Source of the DNA: Coemansia sp. RSA 487
Taxonomy: Eukaryota > Kickxellomycota > Kickxellomycetes > Kickxellales > Kickxellaceae
DNA: 64,000 nucleotides
Assembly: GCA_027577595.1 (NCBI GenBank)
Contig: JANBRJ010000012.1
Span: 124,001-188,000 of the forward strand
Direction of reading: 5' to 3'
A program made the translations under genes and the position numbers. The notes beneath the pieces are model-generated. The model was not told the DNA's origin. It saw nothing but the letters and a program-made list of their open reading frames with translations, and ran no database searches. The stretch's first letter is position 1, and the number at the start of each line of letters is the position of its first letter. Of this stretch, positions 1 to 9,603 are shown piece by piece.

Positions 1-2311
1 CAAATCAGAAGCGGAATCCGATCCTGCATCAGGAGCTGCCTCAAAGTTCTCGTCACTTTTTGGCTCACATTCCCCGTCTTGTCCACCTACAGACTTCTGC
101 GGTTGCTTGTCGGCCGTGTAGCTAGCATGACCAGCCTGTGTTTTCGTTTCTTTTCCACTTTCGTTAAGATCAAGGTCTGAGGCATCTGGTGAGCGAGGCG
201 CAGACATGTGTAAGTAAGGCGAGCCATTGCCAGTGGCATTTGCGCTTGGCATCGTCGTTGGAATGTTGCTTAGCACCCCCAGTGTTGCCAAGGTTGGCTT
301 GACCTCGTGCTTGACTGGAGACTCGACTCTAAATATGTACACAAAACCGTCGGTTGCTGTTAGCACCAGCTCGTTCATCCCGTCCTTGTCAACATCAGCA
401 ACAATTGCATGCTCCACGTTTGTCGGAATGTCAAAAGTCATATCGGGAGCCTCAAGGACAAACGGAAACCAATCTCCGCTTTGCTTTCCGACATTTGCAC
501 CCCACATCTTTTCGATATCGGAGGCCTCCTCTGTGGTCAGCAATGGACATTCATCGGAGTCGGACATGGCATCTTCCAAATCCTGATCAGACTCGGTGTC
601 CAAGTCAGCGTATGCCATGCTTAATGAATCCACGCCCACGTCCGATATGTAGCGCAGGCGATTGCCGTTGTTGTTATTGTTGTTGTTACCACTGCTGTTG
701 TTGCTTGTGGCGACACTTAAGCCTCCATTTGCAAGTCCAGACATTGACTTTGCCATGGTTGGGGATGTCGGTACATATGTCATGCAAGGGATCACGTCGC
801 TACTCTCCGGAAAGGCATTTACAGAGCCTTCATTGGCATCGCATTTGCTCAAAATCGCAAGCGGCAAGTCTGGGTGAGAGGATGCACCGCTGCTGATTAG
901 TCCGTCAGACAGACCCATTGGGTAATTTTCCTGTTGCGCCTCCAGCCTTTGCATTTCGGCGTAGGATATTGGCCGCCAATTTGGTTTCCTATGCATGTCT
1001 GAGTTTTCCGCAACAGCACTGGACGCCAAGGAATTATTCGCTCTTGCTTCATGCGTAGCTAGTGCCAATTCTCCTAGTGGACGCAAATCAAGCGGCTCAA
1101 ACTGCTCTACTTTGTTTTCGTAGTCATGCATCGCAGGCGTAGACTTGCTGTTAGTGTTTTTCTTTTGGCCGCCGATTTGCTGGTCCGTATTAGCGACAGG
1201 AAAGTCTGATAATGCTGTCTTGGCTCGCACTAGCTGAGGTTGGGGCGAGCTGCCGTTGGCTGCACCCAAGGATGGCGAGTTTAATGTGGTGCCGATAGCG
1301 CCATTGACTGACCCTTGTTGGCCGGTGGATGCAGCGATTCCTTCGGTGGTAGCAGCTGTAGTGACATGGATCGAAGTGGACACTAACAGCTGAGAGCTGG
1401 TGTCGACATCTTGACTACTGCTTTGTAGCTCCTGATTATCTACAACCACGCCATCCTTGAAAAACCGCTCAAGCGAAAAACGGCGATAATGGTTACGTTG
1501 GCGCCTTCTCTTCCTCATTTCGGGGTGCAGCCTTCTCTTGAATGGGTAGTCAAACACATAGCATTTGCCCTCACCATTGACCACGACGATAGAGTTATGG
1601 CCGCAGTTGGCGATATCAGCAACCACAACAGAAGATATTGTGCCTAGTCTCTGCGCCAGAATCCAGGGCTTGCGCCCGTCGCGCTCAATATCCAATGCAT
1701 CTTCCCACTTGATATGCTCTGTGAACTCTGAGTCAAACAATGACGACGGTCTCCTGGCCCCGTAGCCTGCTTCGTCCTCACTTGTGTCTGCCGAGCCAGC
1801 ATGCAACGCTCGTGATGGGCGGTCGCCGCCCTCAAACAAATGGAGGATGTCTTCGACGGAAAGCGAACCGCGGTTGGATGCAGACCCATTAATCAGGCTA
1901 TTGTATGTGCTTTGCCGCCGCATGCTCGCAGGCTCACTGCTCAAATGTGTTAGCATTTCAGGTGGGATTTGTCCGTTGACAACAGCGTCCCAGCAGTCGA
2001 ATTCTGGCTCTATCTGATCTTCTGAGTGCTGCCACGAGCCACAACCGCCGCGACCACGAAATACAGCCAGCTCTCCCTGAACGCTACCAACAACAAACTC
2101 TTTGCACTAGTGAAGATAAAAAAGGTAAAACAATTCCAGTTGTGGTTCAATGTTAGCTAGACTTGTACGGTTGGTTGCAAAAGTACAGCTATTAGAATTG
2201 AATTTGTTTACGTACACCATCATTGTCGACATCACCGGTTGCCAATGCGCCTGGAAGCACGCTGCCGCGGAATGCCCACTGTAGCCGTGACGACAGCGAT
2301 ATATTGCGCAT
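1..2311 (-). CDS. ITFG2: ITFG2-like KICSTOR subunit (FG-GAP repeat protein), 3' end outside window
   Basis: Two exons are visible: 2216-2311 (32 codons) and 2106 down to the window edge, separated by a 109-nt GT-AG intron (2107-2215). The spliced N-terminus MRNISLSSRLQWAFRGSVLP followed by GDVDNDG aligns with the start of animal ITFG2, including the first FG-GAP calcium-like loop. A later block reads ADIANCGHNSIVVVNGEGK, and another VADVDKDGMNELVLTATDG; both are further propeller blades. At least 734 residues are in the window, against about 450 in human ITFG2. The extra length is a Ser/Asn-rich low-complexity stretch between blades (roughly nt 600-1500). In animals ITFG2 belongs to KICSTOR, which tethers GATOR1 to lysosomes and restrains TORC1 during starvation; that role here is inferred. 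The gene diverges from the phosphatase gene at 3176. Confidence 0.8.
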
Positions 2312-3175
2312 TTGAAGGAGCTAAATACAGAATGCGTGTGTTTATAATTGTGGCGGGAAAAAAGATAGTAAGAATATAAATGCTTTACGAATGTGACCGC
2401 GTAGAATAAATGCAGAAACAAGCTATATAAATCAGAGGGGTAGTTGTAATCGGAGCTGGAAGAAGAAAAATAAAATAATACACAAATGTAAAGAATGTAA
2501 AGCTTTCCAAACATACCTAACCAAAAAAATTAAAAAGTGATAGGCGGGCCTGTGCCACTTCGCATTATAAAAATCACCTGCTTGGTTTTATGCCTGGTGG
2601 TTGGTAAAAAAAGTTACAATCGGCTTGGTGGGGGAAGAATACATGCATTTGCATTGTCGGGCGTTAGGTGCATCTTGCGCTGAGTCAAGTCACCGAATGC
2701 AGCTCAGCAGTGCCTCTGCATAATGGAGTCGTCAGTCGAATTCTTTCCGTTTTCGTGAAAATGAGATTCTGTATGAACGGGATATGTTTGCTGATAAATA
2801 CGAGATTGTAAATGCATGGGCTGTGTGCTATGTCTTCTACACAATACATCTCGATCTAGCACCACAACTGCAGCAGTCTGAACTGATTCTGCAGTCTAGG
2901 CATAATGGAGAGTAAGAGATGCTGACATCACACTTCTGAGCGATTTCAAGCCAATTTCGAATTCCCACGTAAGCACAGATTACACCAAAAGCATGCACTT
3001 TCTGTTTGTAAGGATCCCCAAACACCTTCATCCTTATCGATATTTATCTCACTGGACTATAAAATCCCGAGACTGCTCATCTGGAGACTGGCCTTTTTCT
3101 TTCTTTTCTCACTTCAATTTATCATCCTGTTTTTACTATTGCTTGTCAACTCTGTTCTTGATAAAGATAATATAA
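2312..3175. other. Divergent intergenic region between ITFG2-like and ARMT1-like genes
   Basis: 864 bp of AT-rich DNA with no supported gene. Several short open frames here have no coding character. It must hold the promoters of both flanking divergent genes. Confidence 0.6.
3058..3064 (+). promoter_or_regulatory. Probable TATA box of the phosphatase gene
   Basis: TATAAAA lies 112 bp upstream of the ATG at 3176, followed by a pyrimidine-rich leader. Assignment is by sequence and spacing only. Confidence 0.45.
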
Positions 3176-4564
3176 ATGGCACCTGGAAAAGATTTTGCCC
3201 CCAACAACACACCATACGAGCCGCTGATAGCGGATCGCGACGGCACCAACTTCACGTTCGAGTCGCTGCACAGCCGCGTACCTCACATTCTGACAGACAT
3301 CATCAATGACTTTTACACGGCGATCCAAGACTACGAGGGCGCCAATGTGGAGGCAACTGTTAGCGAGGGCAAAGAATTGACCAGTGCGCTGTCCAAGCTC
3401 AAGCACGAGATGGTGACTGACAAGCAGCTCACGGCGCTAGAGGAAGACGGCGTGGGCGATGTTGCAGTGTGGAATGAATGGCTCACCACGTACTTCCCAA
3501 AGGCCTCGTGGTACTCCACGCCGTTCCTGGCTTGGGAGACGTACATGTACCGCCGCATTGCCACCATCTTCAAGCGATCCGTGTACTGGAAGGATTATGA
3601 CTTTTTCGTCAACAAGAAACAATCGACGTTCATGGCATCTATGGTAGCGGTCGCCAAGCTGTGCAGCCGTGTTGATGCCCTGACCAAGGAGTGCAAGGCT
3701 GGGGGCTCGACCAAACTGCATCTAGGGTTTGTCGAGATGCTGCAGGCCAGTCTGTGGGGCAACCAGACCGATCTAAGCATGTTCCCCGATCTCAGTAACG
3801 AGGCGCTGGAGGAAATGCAAGCGCGCATTTCGTCGGGCGAGAACGACAGCAAGGTTGTGTCAAACGACGCGGAGAGGATCTGGAAGCTTGTCAGCCAGAT
3901 CAAGGGTGGCCGCTTTGACATTGTTCTGGACAACTCGGGGTTTGAGCTCCTCCAGGATGTGCTTCTGGCGCACTGGCTTGTGGAACTCGGCTTTGCCTCC
4001 AAGGTTGTCTTCCACCCGAAGCGCATCCCATGGTATGTTTCAGACGTGACCAACGAGGACTTCCACTGGCTTGTTTCGGTTGCCCAGGACCCTTCGCTTG
4101 CCGCGACAAAGGCTCCGCTGAGCCCAGCAGACGCCGCTGCGCTCAAGAGCCTTGGTGGCAGATGGGCTGCGTTCTTGGCCGATGGCACATGGGAGCTGAA
4201 GGACGAGCTCTTCTGGACCGGGCCCTATGGATTCCGCTACCTCCCGACCATTGGTAAAGACGTGTGGGAAAACGAGCTCACCAAGGCCGATGTCGTTATC
4301 TTCAAGGGCGATTTGAACTACCGCAAGCTTACCTACGACCAGAAGTGGCCTGTTTCGACGCCCTTTGTCGAAGCCCTGGGGCCTATCGCCACTGATCCGA
4401 ATGCACCGGCCATTGTTGCGCTGCGTACGTCTAAATGCGATACGATCACAGGCGTCGCTCCCGAGCGTGCGGAGGCGCTGTTTAGGGAAAGAAAAGACTG
4501 GATGTACTCTGGCCAGTATGGCGTTATCCAGCTCAGTCCTGGACGCTGGGCCGAAAAGATCTAA
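3176..4564 (+). CDS. ARMT1: Damage-control phosphatase, DUF89/ARMT1 family
   Basis: Single-exon gene of 462 residues, close to the family's usual 440-470. The motifs of subfamily III DUF89 proteins are present: LDNSGFELLQD with its metal-binding Asp at residue 252, then FHPKRIPWYVSDVTNEDF, then KGDLNYRKL near the C-terminus. Family members are metal-dependent phosphatases that hydrolyse damaged or excess phosphometabolites such as fructose-1-phosphate; the yeast orthologue is YMR027W and the human one ARMT1. A protein-carboxyl methyltransferase activity has also been claimed for ARMT1 and is disputed. The ATG is preceded by a TATA-like box and an AT-rich leader. It converges on ARP4 with 185 bp between the stop codons. 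No sorting signal is seen, so a cytosolic location is likely. Confidence 0.88.
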   Translation: MAPGKDFAPNNTPYEPLIADRDGTNFTFESLHSRVPHILTDIINDFYTAIQDYEGANVEATVSEGKELTSALSKLKHEMVTDKQLTALEEDGVGDVAVWNEWLTTYFPKASWYSTPFLAWETYMYRRIATIFKRSVYWKDYDFFVNKKQSTFMASMVAVAKLCSRVDALTKECKAGGSTKLHLGFVEMLQASLWGNQTDLSMFPDLSNEALEEMQARISSGENDSKVVSNDAERIWKLVSQIKGGRFDIVLDNSGFELLQDVLLAHWLVELGFASKVVFHPKRIPWYVSDVTNEDFHWLVSVAQDPSLAATKAPLSPADAAALKSLGGRWAAFLADGTWELKDELFWTGPYGFRYLPTIGKDVWENELTKADVVIFKGDLNYRKLTYDQKWPVSTPFVEALGPIATDPNAPAIVALRTSKCDTITGVAPERAEALFRERKDWMYSGQYGVIQLSPGRWAEKI

Positions 4565-4749
4565 TCTTTTCTTGATTCTCAAAGTCCGTTTAGCTGGTAC
4601 GAGCAACTGGCTCTCTGGTTTCAGATATTCTTTTTCGATAGCTAGCCAGATGGTTAAAACGAGAGAATCCACCAAAATTAAACATTAGCGAAAGAAAGAA
4701 AGAAAAAAAGCAAAAAGCTTAGCTGGCTTTGGAATATAAAATAGCTGCT

Positions 4750-6147
4750 TTACTGGCACTTCTTGTCTACGATGGATGCGCCGTGTTCGTCGTATTCGGC
4801 GCGCGAAATCCAGAGTTGATGGAAGGTGCCCAAGGACGCAAGCACAGACCCGCCGAGCCACGCAGTGACCTTGCGCTCGGCGTTGGAGCTGGGCGCATAG
4901 AGCTTCATGCGGCTCCCAGGACACGCACTCTGCATCGAAACAGAGAAGCGGTCGTTGAATCCGGGGAACAGTGTCGACCCACCAGCAATAACTACGCTGT
5001 TCAGCAGCTGTGGCCGCAGATCCACGTCGCTGGCCATCACGCTCTTCAGCGCAATCTCGTGCACGCCTAGCAGCGACGTATTCTCGAGCCGCTTCGGTCT
5101 GTTGATTGTAAACTGGTTAGGGTTGAACAGAATCTCCGGAAGCCCATACCGCATCGGGCCCACAGACAGGTTGAAGCCGTCAGGGAACTCAAACGGCTTT
5201 GTGGGCTTGATGTCGACGTAGTTGGATTCGTAGGGCCGCTCGATCACCTCACACGTTGTTTCCTTGAACTCCTGCATCACGCGCAGCCGCATCTCCTGCA
5301 AGTACGAGTCAGTTGTGCCTTCTCTGTTGTAGTGTGTGATCACCGGCTTCTTCATTATATCCACCGGCGCCTTGGCCTTAATGTCGAAAATCGGCGTTGG
5401 CTCGTAGCTGTAGTCGTTCTTGAACTTGTCCAAGATCTGACTCGATATAAAGTCGCCGCCGATTTCCTGTTTGCAGATTGTCTTTGTCAGACAAAAGCCT
5501 TCGTAGACTGCGCACGCGCTGGTGTTTTCGCCGCCGACGTCGACGACAAGGCCAGTGTGGCGCCCAGTACCGAAAGCAGCAAGCACAGGGTTCTTGCACA
5601 CATAGAACGCAGGGCAGTTGAACTTTTCAAACGCCATCTCAATAAGCTTTGCACGCAACGCGCTAGTGTTCCACGCTGCCTCGCTGACCATAACCGGATG
5701 CTCCTCCGGCCGCACTCGCATACGCGACTTGAACGCGTACTCCCAGATCTTCTCGTACATGTCCCAGTCCTTTACCAGGCCCTGTTCCATGGGTCCGTCA
5801 ACCTCCATTCCAGCACGCCATGTTGCCGATTCCGTATCGCCAACAAAGTACTTGCGTGTCTTCTGTTTACGCTTCTCCGCACTCTCCCCTGTGGCCTCCG
5901 GAGAGGGCTTGTTGCCGTTGGTTTCTGTTCCTTCTTCCATGTCCACATCGTTGTCGGAGGATGCAGTGGCGCCATTCTGCTTTGGCTCGTCCACCGTCTC
6001 TGATATTTCCACTTCTGACTCAATGTATCCAACGCGCGACGGGAAATACGCCTTGGGCATATCCTCGCCTGCAAATCCTGCACGCGTCCATGTGCTTCCA
6101 ACGTCAATTACAAGCGCATTGACCTCGTCACCACCATACGTTGGCAT
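4750..6147 (-). CDS. ARP4: Actin-related protein Arp4 (BAF53/ACTL6 family)
   Basis: 465 residues when started at the Met of MPTYGGDEVNALVIDVGSTW (6147). The open frame runs further upstream, but that part is AT-rich leader and contains a likely 3' splice site (TTTTTTTGCAG) just before the ATG. The actin fold is clear: phosphate-1 loop DVGSTWTRAGFAGE, a central LVVDVGGENTSACAVYEGF, and C-terminal AWLGGSVLASLGTFHQLWIS, which is the Arp4/BAF53 form of the actin C-terminus. An acidic insert (residues about 50-95) is typical of Arp4. In yeast Arp4 is shared by NuA4, SWR1 and INO80. The INO80 ATPase is also in this window (57104-63689). It shares a 442-bp divergent promoter with RPA49. Confidence 0.92.
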   Translation of the reverse strand: MPTYGGDEVNALVIDVGSTWTRAGFAGEDMPKAYFPSRVGYIESEVEISETVDEPKQNGATASSDNDVDMEEGTETNGNKPSPEATGESAEKRKQKTRKYFVGDTESATWRAGMEVDGPMEQGLVKDWDMYEKIWEYAFKSRMRVRPEEHPVMVSEAAWNTSALRAKLIEMAFEKFNCPAFYVCKNPVLAAFGTGRHTGLVVDVGGENTSACAVYEGFCLTKTICKQEIGGDFISSQILDKFKNDYSYEPTPIFDIKAKAPVDIMKKPVITHYNREGTTDSYLQEMRLRVMQEFKETTCEVIERPYESNYVDIKPTKPFEFPDGFNLSVGPMRYGLPEILFNPNQFTINRPKRLENTSLLGVHEIALKSVMASDVDLRPQLLNSVVIAGGSTLFPGFNDRFSVSMQSACPGSRMKLYAPSSNAERKVTAWLGGSVLASLGTFHQLWISRAEYDEHGASIVDKKCQ

Positions 6148-6589
6148 TTTTATTCTGCAAAAAAGAAAAAAAGCGAGTTCCTTTGTCACAGTCGTAGTAT
6201 TAAAAATGGAATGGATTAAGGGTTCAAAAGAAAGTCCAGTAAAAAAAACAGAGAATTGCAACGTACAACAAAAGAAAAGAAACAGGAACGCGTTTAAAAT
6301 ACAAAAAGCCACACCCTTTCATTCGCCGGGTTTGGATGAAAGGCGGTTCGCTAAATCGCAGAGCCGTTGAGCCGCAACCTTGATTGATTTTTGATTAAAA
6401 AAATTTCCCCAGCCATTTTTTTGTTTCTTAAAGTTTTTTCTTTTTTTGCTCTTGTTCTTTTTCGATTTTATTTATTTGGCATGACAAGGAGTCTCTAGGC
6501 CGCCGCTGGAAGGTTATTGTTTTTTTGCTGCCGCCCATTCTGCATTTATATATATTCCACTCTGTAAACCCGATATACAAAAAAGAAGC
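6148..6589. other. Divergent promoter region of ARP4 and RPA49
   Basis: 442 bp, AT-rich with long A/T runs. It contains the probable 5' leader of ARP4 (possibly with a leader intron whose acceptor is at about 6155) and the RPA49 leader. No gene is seen. Confidence 0.6.
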
Positions 6590-7864
6590 ATGGGTTCAAA
6601 GCGCAAGTCAATGGGAGAAGACGGCGGCAAAAAGGTCTCGATCTCCATTGACAGCAGCAAGGCAGTGGTGCAGCCTGTAGTTGCATCGTTTGCGGCAGCT
6701 GTTCCTCCGATGGCATCGTCATTTTCAACGTACAAGAGCGTGGATAAGAATAAAAGCAACGACTGTATAGTAGTTAGCGAGACAGAGAAGATTGAGTATG
6801 TGGGCCAGACATTCGAGGATAACAAGCCGCTGTTCACAGGATGTAAGTACCTTGTGGGCGTGTACGACAAAAAGACTGACACTGTGACGTTCCGCAAGGC
6901 GCCATACGTGCGGGTCAACTCGGCGATCAAGTCGCTCAAGGATTCTACCGGTGTTGTGGAAAGGAACATGTCCAACCGCATCATCCAGGCAAGGAACGAG
7001 CTCGGAGAGGCCTTTGGAAACAAGAAGAGGAAGGCACAAATCCGTGCCGAGGAGCGCAATAAGATTAACATGGACACGGTCAAGGGCGATATGAGCATCA
7101 TCGAGACGTCCATTGGGCTGCGCACAAGCAGTATGCCGACCGCAGAGGACCTAAAGAGTGTAGAGGATGCCAACAGGCCGGTTCCCAAATACGATCTCGA
7201 GGCAACCAAGCCCGAGGATATCTACGATATGGACGACGTGCTGCCTATGGCCATTGCCTCACACATCAACGTCACGCCTTTTACAAAGGCAACAGATACC
7301 GACGAGTACAGGCAGAATGTCCCTGTGCGCTCGCTGTTTGTGCTTAAGAAGATCGAGCTCACTCTGGAGCAGAAAAAGCCCGACATCAATATGCTTCGTC
7401 GCGTGCTTTATCTGTCATACCTGATGAAGTTCTTTACGTTTGGGTCTTCTGCCTTAAAAAACCGCGATAAGTGTGCTGGGTTACTGATGTGCGCGCCCGA
7501 GGTGTCTGATCAGATATTCGAAAAGTTTACCGAGTGCGTGGCTGGATCGGTAAACCCCGACGGCTCGCCTGTGGTCACCAGAACACCGGCGAGCGAGAGC
7601 AAGCTTGTTTGCCACATTGCTGTCCTGATGCTTGCGGCTAATAGCTGGGTGGTCTATCCTATGGAGCTGTCGGCCGATCTTGGCATTCCTGCAAAGAGGG
7701 CCGAAAAGTTCCTCTTTAGCGTTGGGTGCAAGCTGGAAGCTGCATCGGCCGACGAGATTGCTGCATGTGTGCTCAACAAGCGTTCGAGAGCTGGCTCTTC
7801 TAAGAAAGCGGTTCTCAAAGCGCCTATCGAGTTCCCGAAGCATTCTGCACACAGAGGCAGATAA
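6590..7864 (+). CDS. RPA49: RNA polymerase I subunit A49
   Basis: 424 residues in one exon, matching the usual 400-430 of A49. The N-terminal dimerisation part (about 1-110) contains the conserved YLVGVYDKKTDTVTFRKAPY strand pattern. It is followed by the hallmark linker NKKRKAQIRAEERNKIN and the C-terminal tandem winged-helix part beginning near ATKPEDIYDMDDVLP. A49 with A34.5 forms a TFIIF/TFIIE-like heterodimer on Pol I that supports initiation and elongation of rRNA synthesis in the nucleolus. The start is the first ATG after the leader and lies in MGSKRKSMG. The gene diverges from ARP4 and converges on the orphan gene at 7975-8657, with 110 bp between stops. Confidence 0.9.
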   Translation: MGSKRKSMGEDGGKKVSISIDSSKAVVQPVVASFAAAVPPMASSFSTYKSVDKNKSNDCIVVSETEKIEYVGQTFEDNKPLFTGCKYLVGVYDKKTDTVTFRKAPYVRVNSAIKSLKDSTGVVERNMSNRIIQARNELGEAFGNKKRKAQIRAEERNKINMDTVKGDMSIIETSIGLRTSSMPTAEDLKSVEDANRPVPKYDLEATKPEDIYDMDDVLPMAIASHINVTPFTKATDTDEYRQNVPVRSLFVLKKIELTLEQKKPDINMLRRVLYLSYLMKFFTFGSSALKNRDKCAGLLMCAPEVSDQIFEKFTECVAGSVNPDGSPVVTRTPASESKLVCHIAVLMLAANSWVVYPMELSADLGIPAKRAEKFLFSVGCKLEAASADEIAACVLNKRSRAGSSKKAVLKAPIEFPKHSAHRGR

Positions 7865-7974
7865 AAACCAAGCATATCTCACTCCTTGCTCTGTTCTGTT
7901 TTTGTGGTAAATAACTATCTAGATATTCAAAAAAAAACTATGAATGTAGATGATCAAGGTTGATCTTTTTTTAT

Positions 7975-8657
7975 TTATATGTGGCATAGCCTGTTCTTGT
8001 TTCTCGCCAAGTATATATTGGTTGAAGGGCCATTCTCAATGAAGGTATCTGCCACCTTATTGTCAAACATAACCTCAACAAACTGGTACATGTAAGGGTT
8101 AATTTTCCACTGATAATGCAAAGATCAGACGAGATTGGCAGTGTTTATCAGTTTCAAAATAGGAAGGTGTCCAGAAATCATGAATAGCATGCGATCGGCG
8201 ATCTCCTTATTTACTGTTTTTGAGTGTTTTCTTTCGAGCAAAGTCCATACTGACGGCAGACTGGGCCAAGTCAAGTCAGTGCTCTGAATAATCGCTCTTT
8301 CCTTCTCTGGGTCTGTTGCGTAGCTGGTGGAGGACAGCAGCAATGAAACACACTGCTGAAAATCAAAAGTGCTCAATAGGATTGGGCGCATTTCAAAACC
8401 TGCGTTCCATGCTAAATATAGCTTGTATTTATACGTCTTCCCTTGATAAAGCAACACTGAAAAATCGCATTTCTCATAATAACCATTCTCTGTGCTTGTG
8501 CTTTGAAAACACAAACACCCGCAGGCCAAAAGCAAACCACACACTTACCTGTTGCGCTAGAACAGGAGCCAACTGTGAAAATGCGACAACAGGCAAAATT
8601 CATACAAAAATGCAGTAAATGCGGAGAGGCAGATGTGTGGGATTTACAGCCAATCAT
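7975..8657 (-). CDS. Orphan three-exon protein gene, function unknown
   Basis: My model: exons 8549-8657, 8215-8489 and 7975-8109, with introns of 59 nt (GTAAGT...GCACAG) and 105 nt (GTAAAT...ATTATCAG, branch-like CTGAT). The spliced frame is open for 172 residues. The second intron is a multiple of three and carries an in-frame TGA, so intron retention would truncate the protein. Supporting signs: the stop lies 110 bp from the RPA49 stop, the usual spacing of convergent genes here; the last exon (ending ENGPSTNIYLARNKNRLCHI) reads like real coding sequence; splice sites are canonical. Against it: exon 1 is Cys/His-rich with weak coding character, so the true N-terminus may differ, and I recognise no family. 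An alternative is a decaying gene with a TGA stop. Confidence 0.42.
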
Positions 8658-9603
8658 ACGCTGCCAAGGAAGCGGTCAAATGGAAGGTGGTTGGCTTTCT
8701 TGGCTGCCAAAAGCTGGACCAACCTCCTTGCGTCATTCAGCAGGGCTATAATGGAAAGTACTCTTGAGATCGCTCACCAAACCTAAACATACACCTGCCA
8801 CACGTGTGTCCCGCGCAGAGCAAGTGAGAGCGAGAGCCAAAAATAAACAAGCGTCTGATGTTCTGAGCAGTTTCCCCGCATGCAATGTGTCCTCTGGTTC
8901 TGGGTGAGGAAGAGGGACAAAAAAAGGTCACTCTTCTCACTGCGCCAAGTATTGTCCAACACGGAACGAACACGCACTGACGCAGGAAATAAACAGCTCC
9001 CCTTCTCACGCTGCGGACCTATCTATCTTGCTTGCTTCTTGCCTCTCCAAACATCTCTCTCCGTCTAGCTCAGCTTAAGAACGCAACACGCTCCACATAC
9101 CCACCACACCCACGATTTGGCGCTCGTCCTCTTTCGTTCTGCATTCAAATCTGAATAAAAACAAGCTCCAGAGGCGCTTTCTACAAACAACCACAACGCT
9201 AGCTCGCACACAATTCGAGCACCCAAAAAGCAAAAGCCTCTCTTTGACCTTTGTTAATAAAGACCTGAAAAGGTACCAGTGTATGCACATCGCAGTTGTG
9301 TTGTGCAGCAGCTCTTTCTCTCTCTCCCCGCTTCACGTTCCTTTTTCCGGAAGCTTCACTGCGTGTTCATCTTAATTTCATTCCCTTTCCTTTGTGACAA
9401 AAGAGCACAAGGTTTTAAACATCCCAATAGACAAGACTACTGTTGTTGCAAATCGAGTATAAATATCAGAAACACAGCACTTAAGCATCTCTTTTCTTCC
9501 TTTTCCCGTTCAGGTTGCTTGTTTTTCGCTTTCTAGTTTCTTGCTTTCTTTCTCTTTACTTTTTCTCTCCAGCGTTTTTTGCGTGGTTTGCACTGGCAAT
9601 ATT
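8658..9603. other. Divergent intergenic region upstream of the GATA/PHD gene
   Basis: 946 bp without a supported gene. From about 9000 to 9600 the plus strand is pyrimidine-rich, like the leaders of other long-promoter genes in this window. Confidence 0.5.

Noticed and set aside
6148-6312. N-terminal extension of ARP4 by 55 residues
   Set aside because: The extension is AT-rich, hydrophobic, contains a likely splice acceptor and is absent from Arp4 proteins; the Met of MPTYGGDE is the start.
8503-8751. Plus-strand frame with a CxxC pair (QKCSKCGEADVW)
   Set aside because: Only one CxxC pair, no second half of a zinc ribbon, and it overlaps the better-supported minus-strand exon.
9541-9603. 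Signal-peptide-like extension of the GATA/PHD protein
   Set aside because: It begins at TTG, not ATG, and a secretion signal makes no sense on a nuclear zinc-finger protein.
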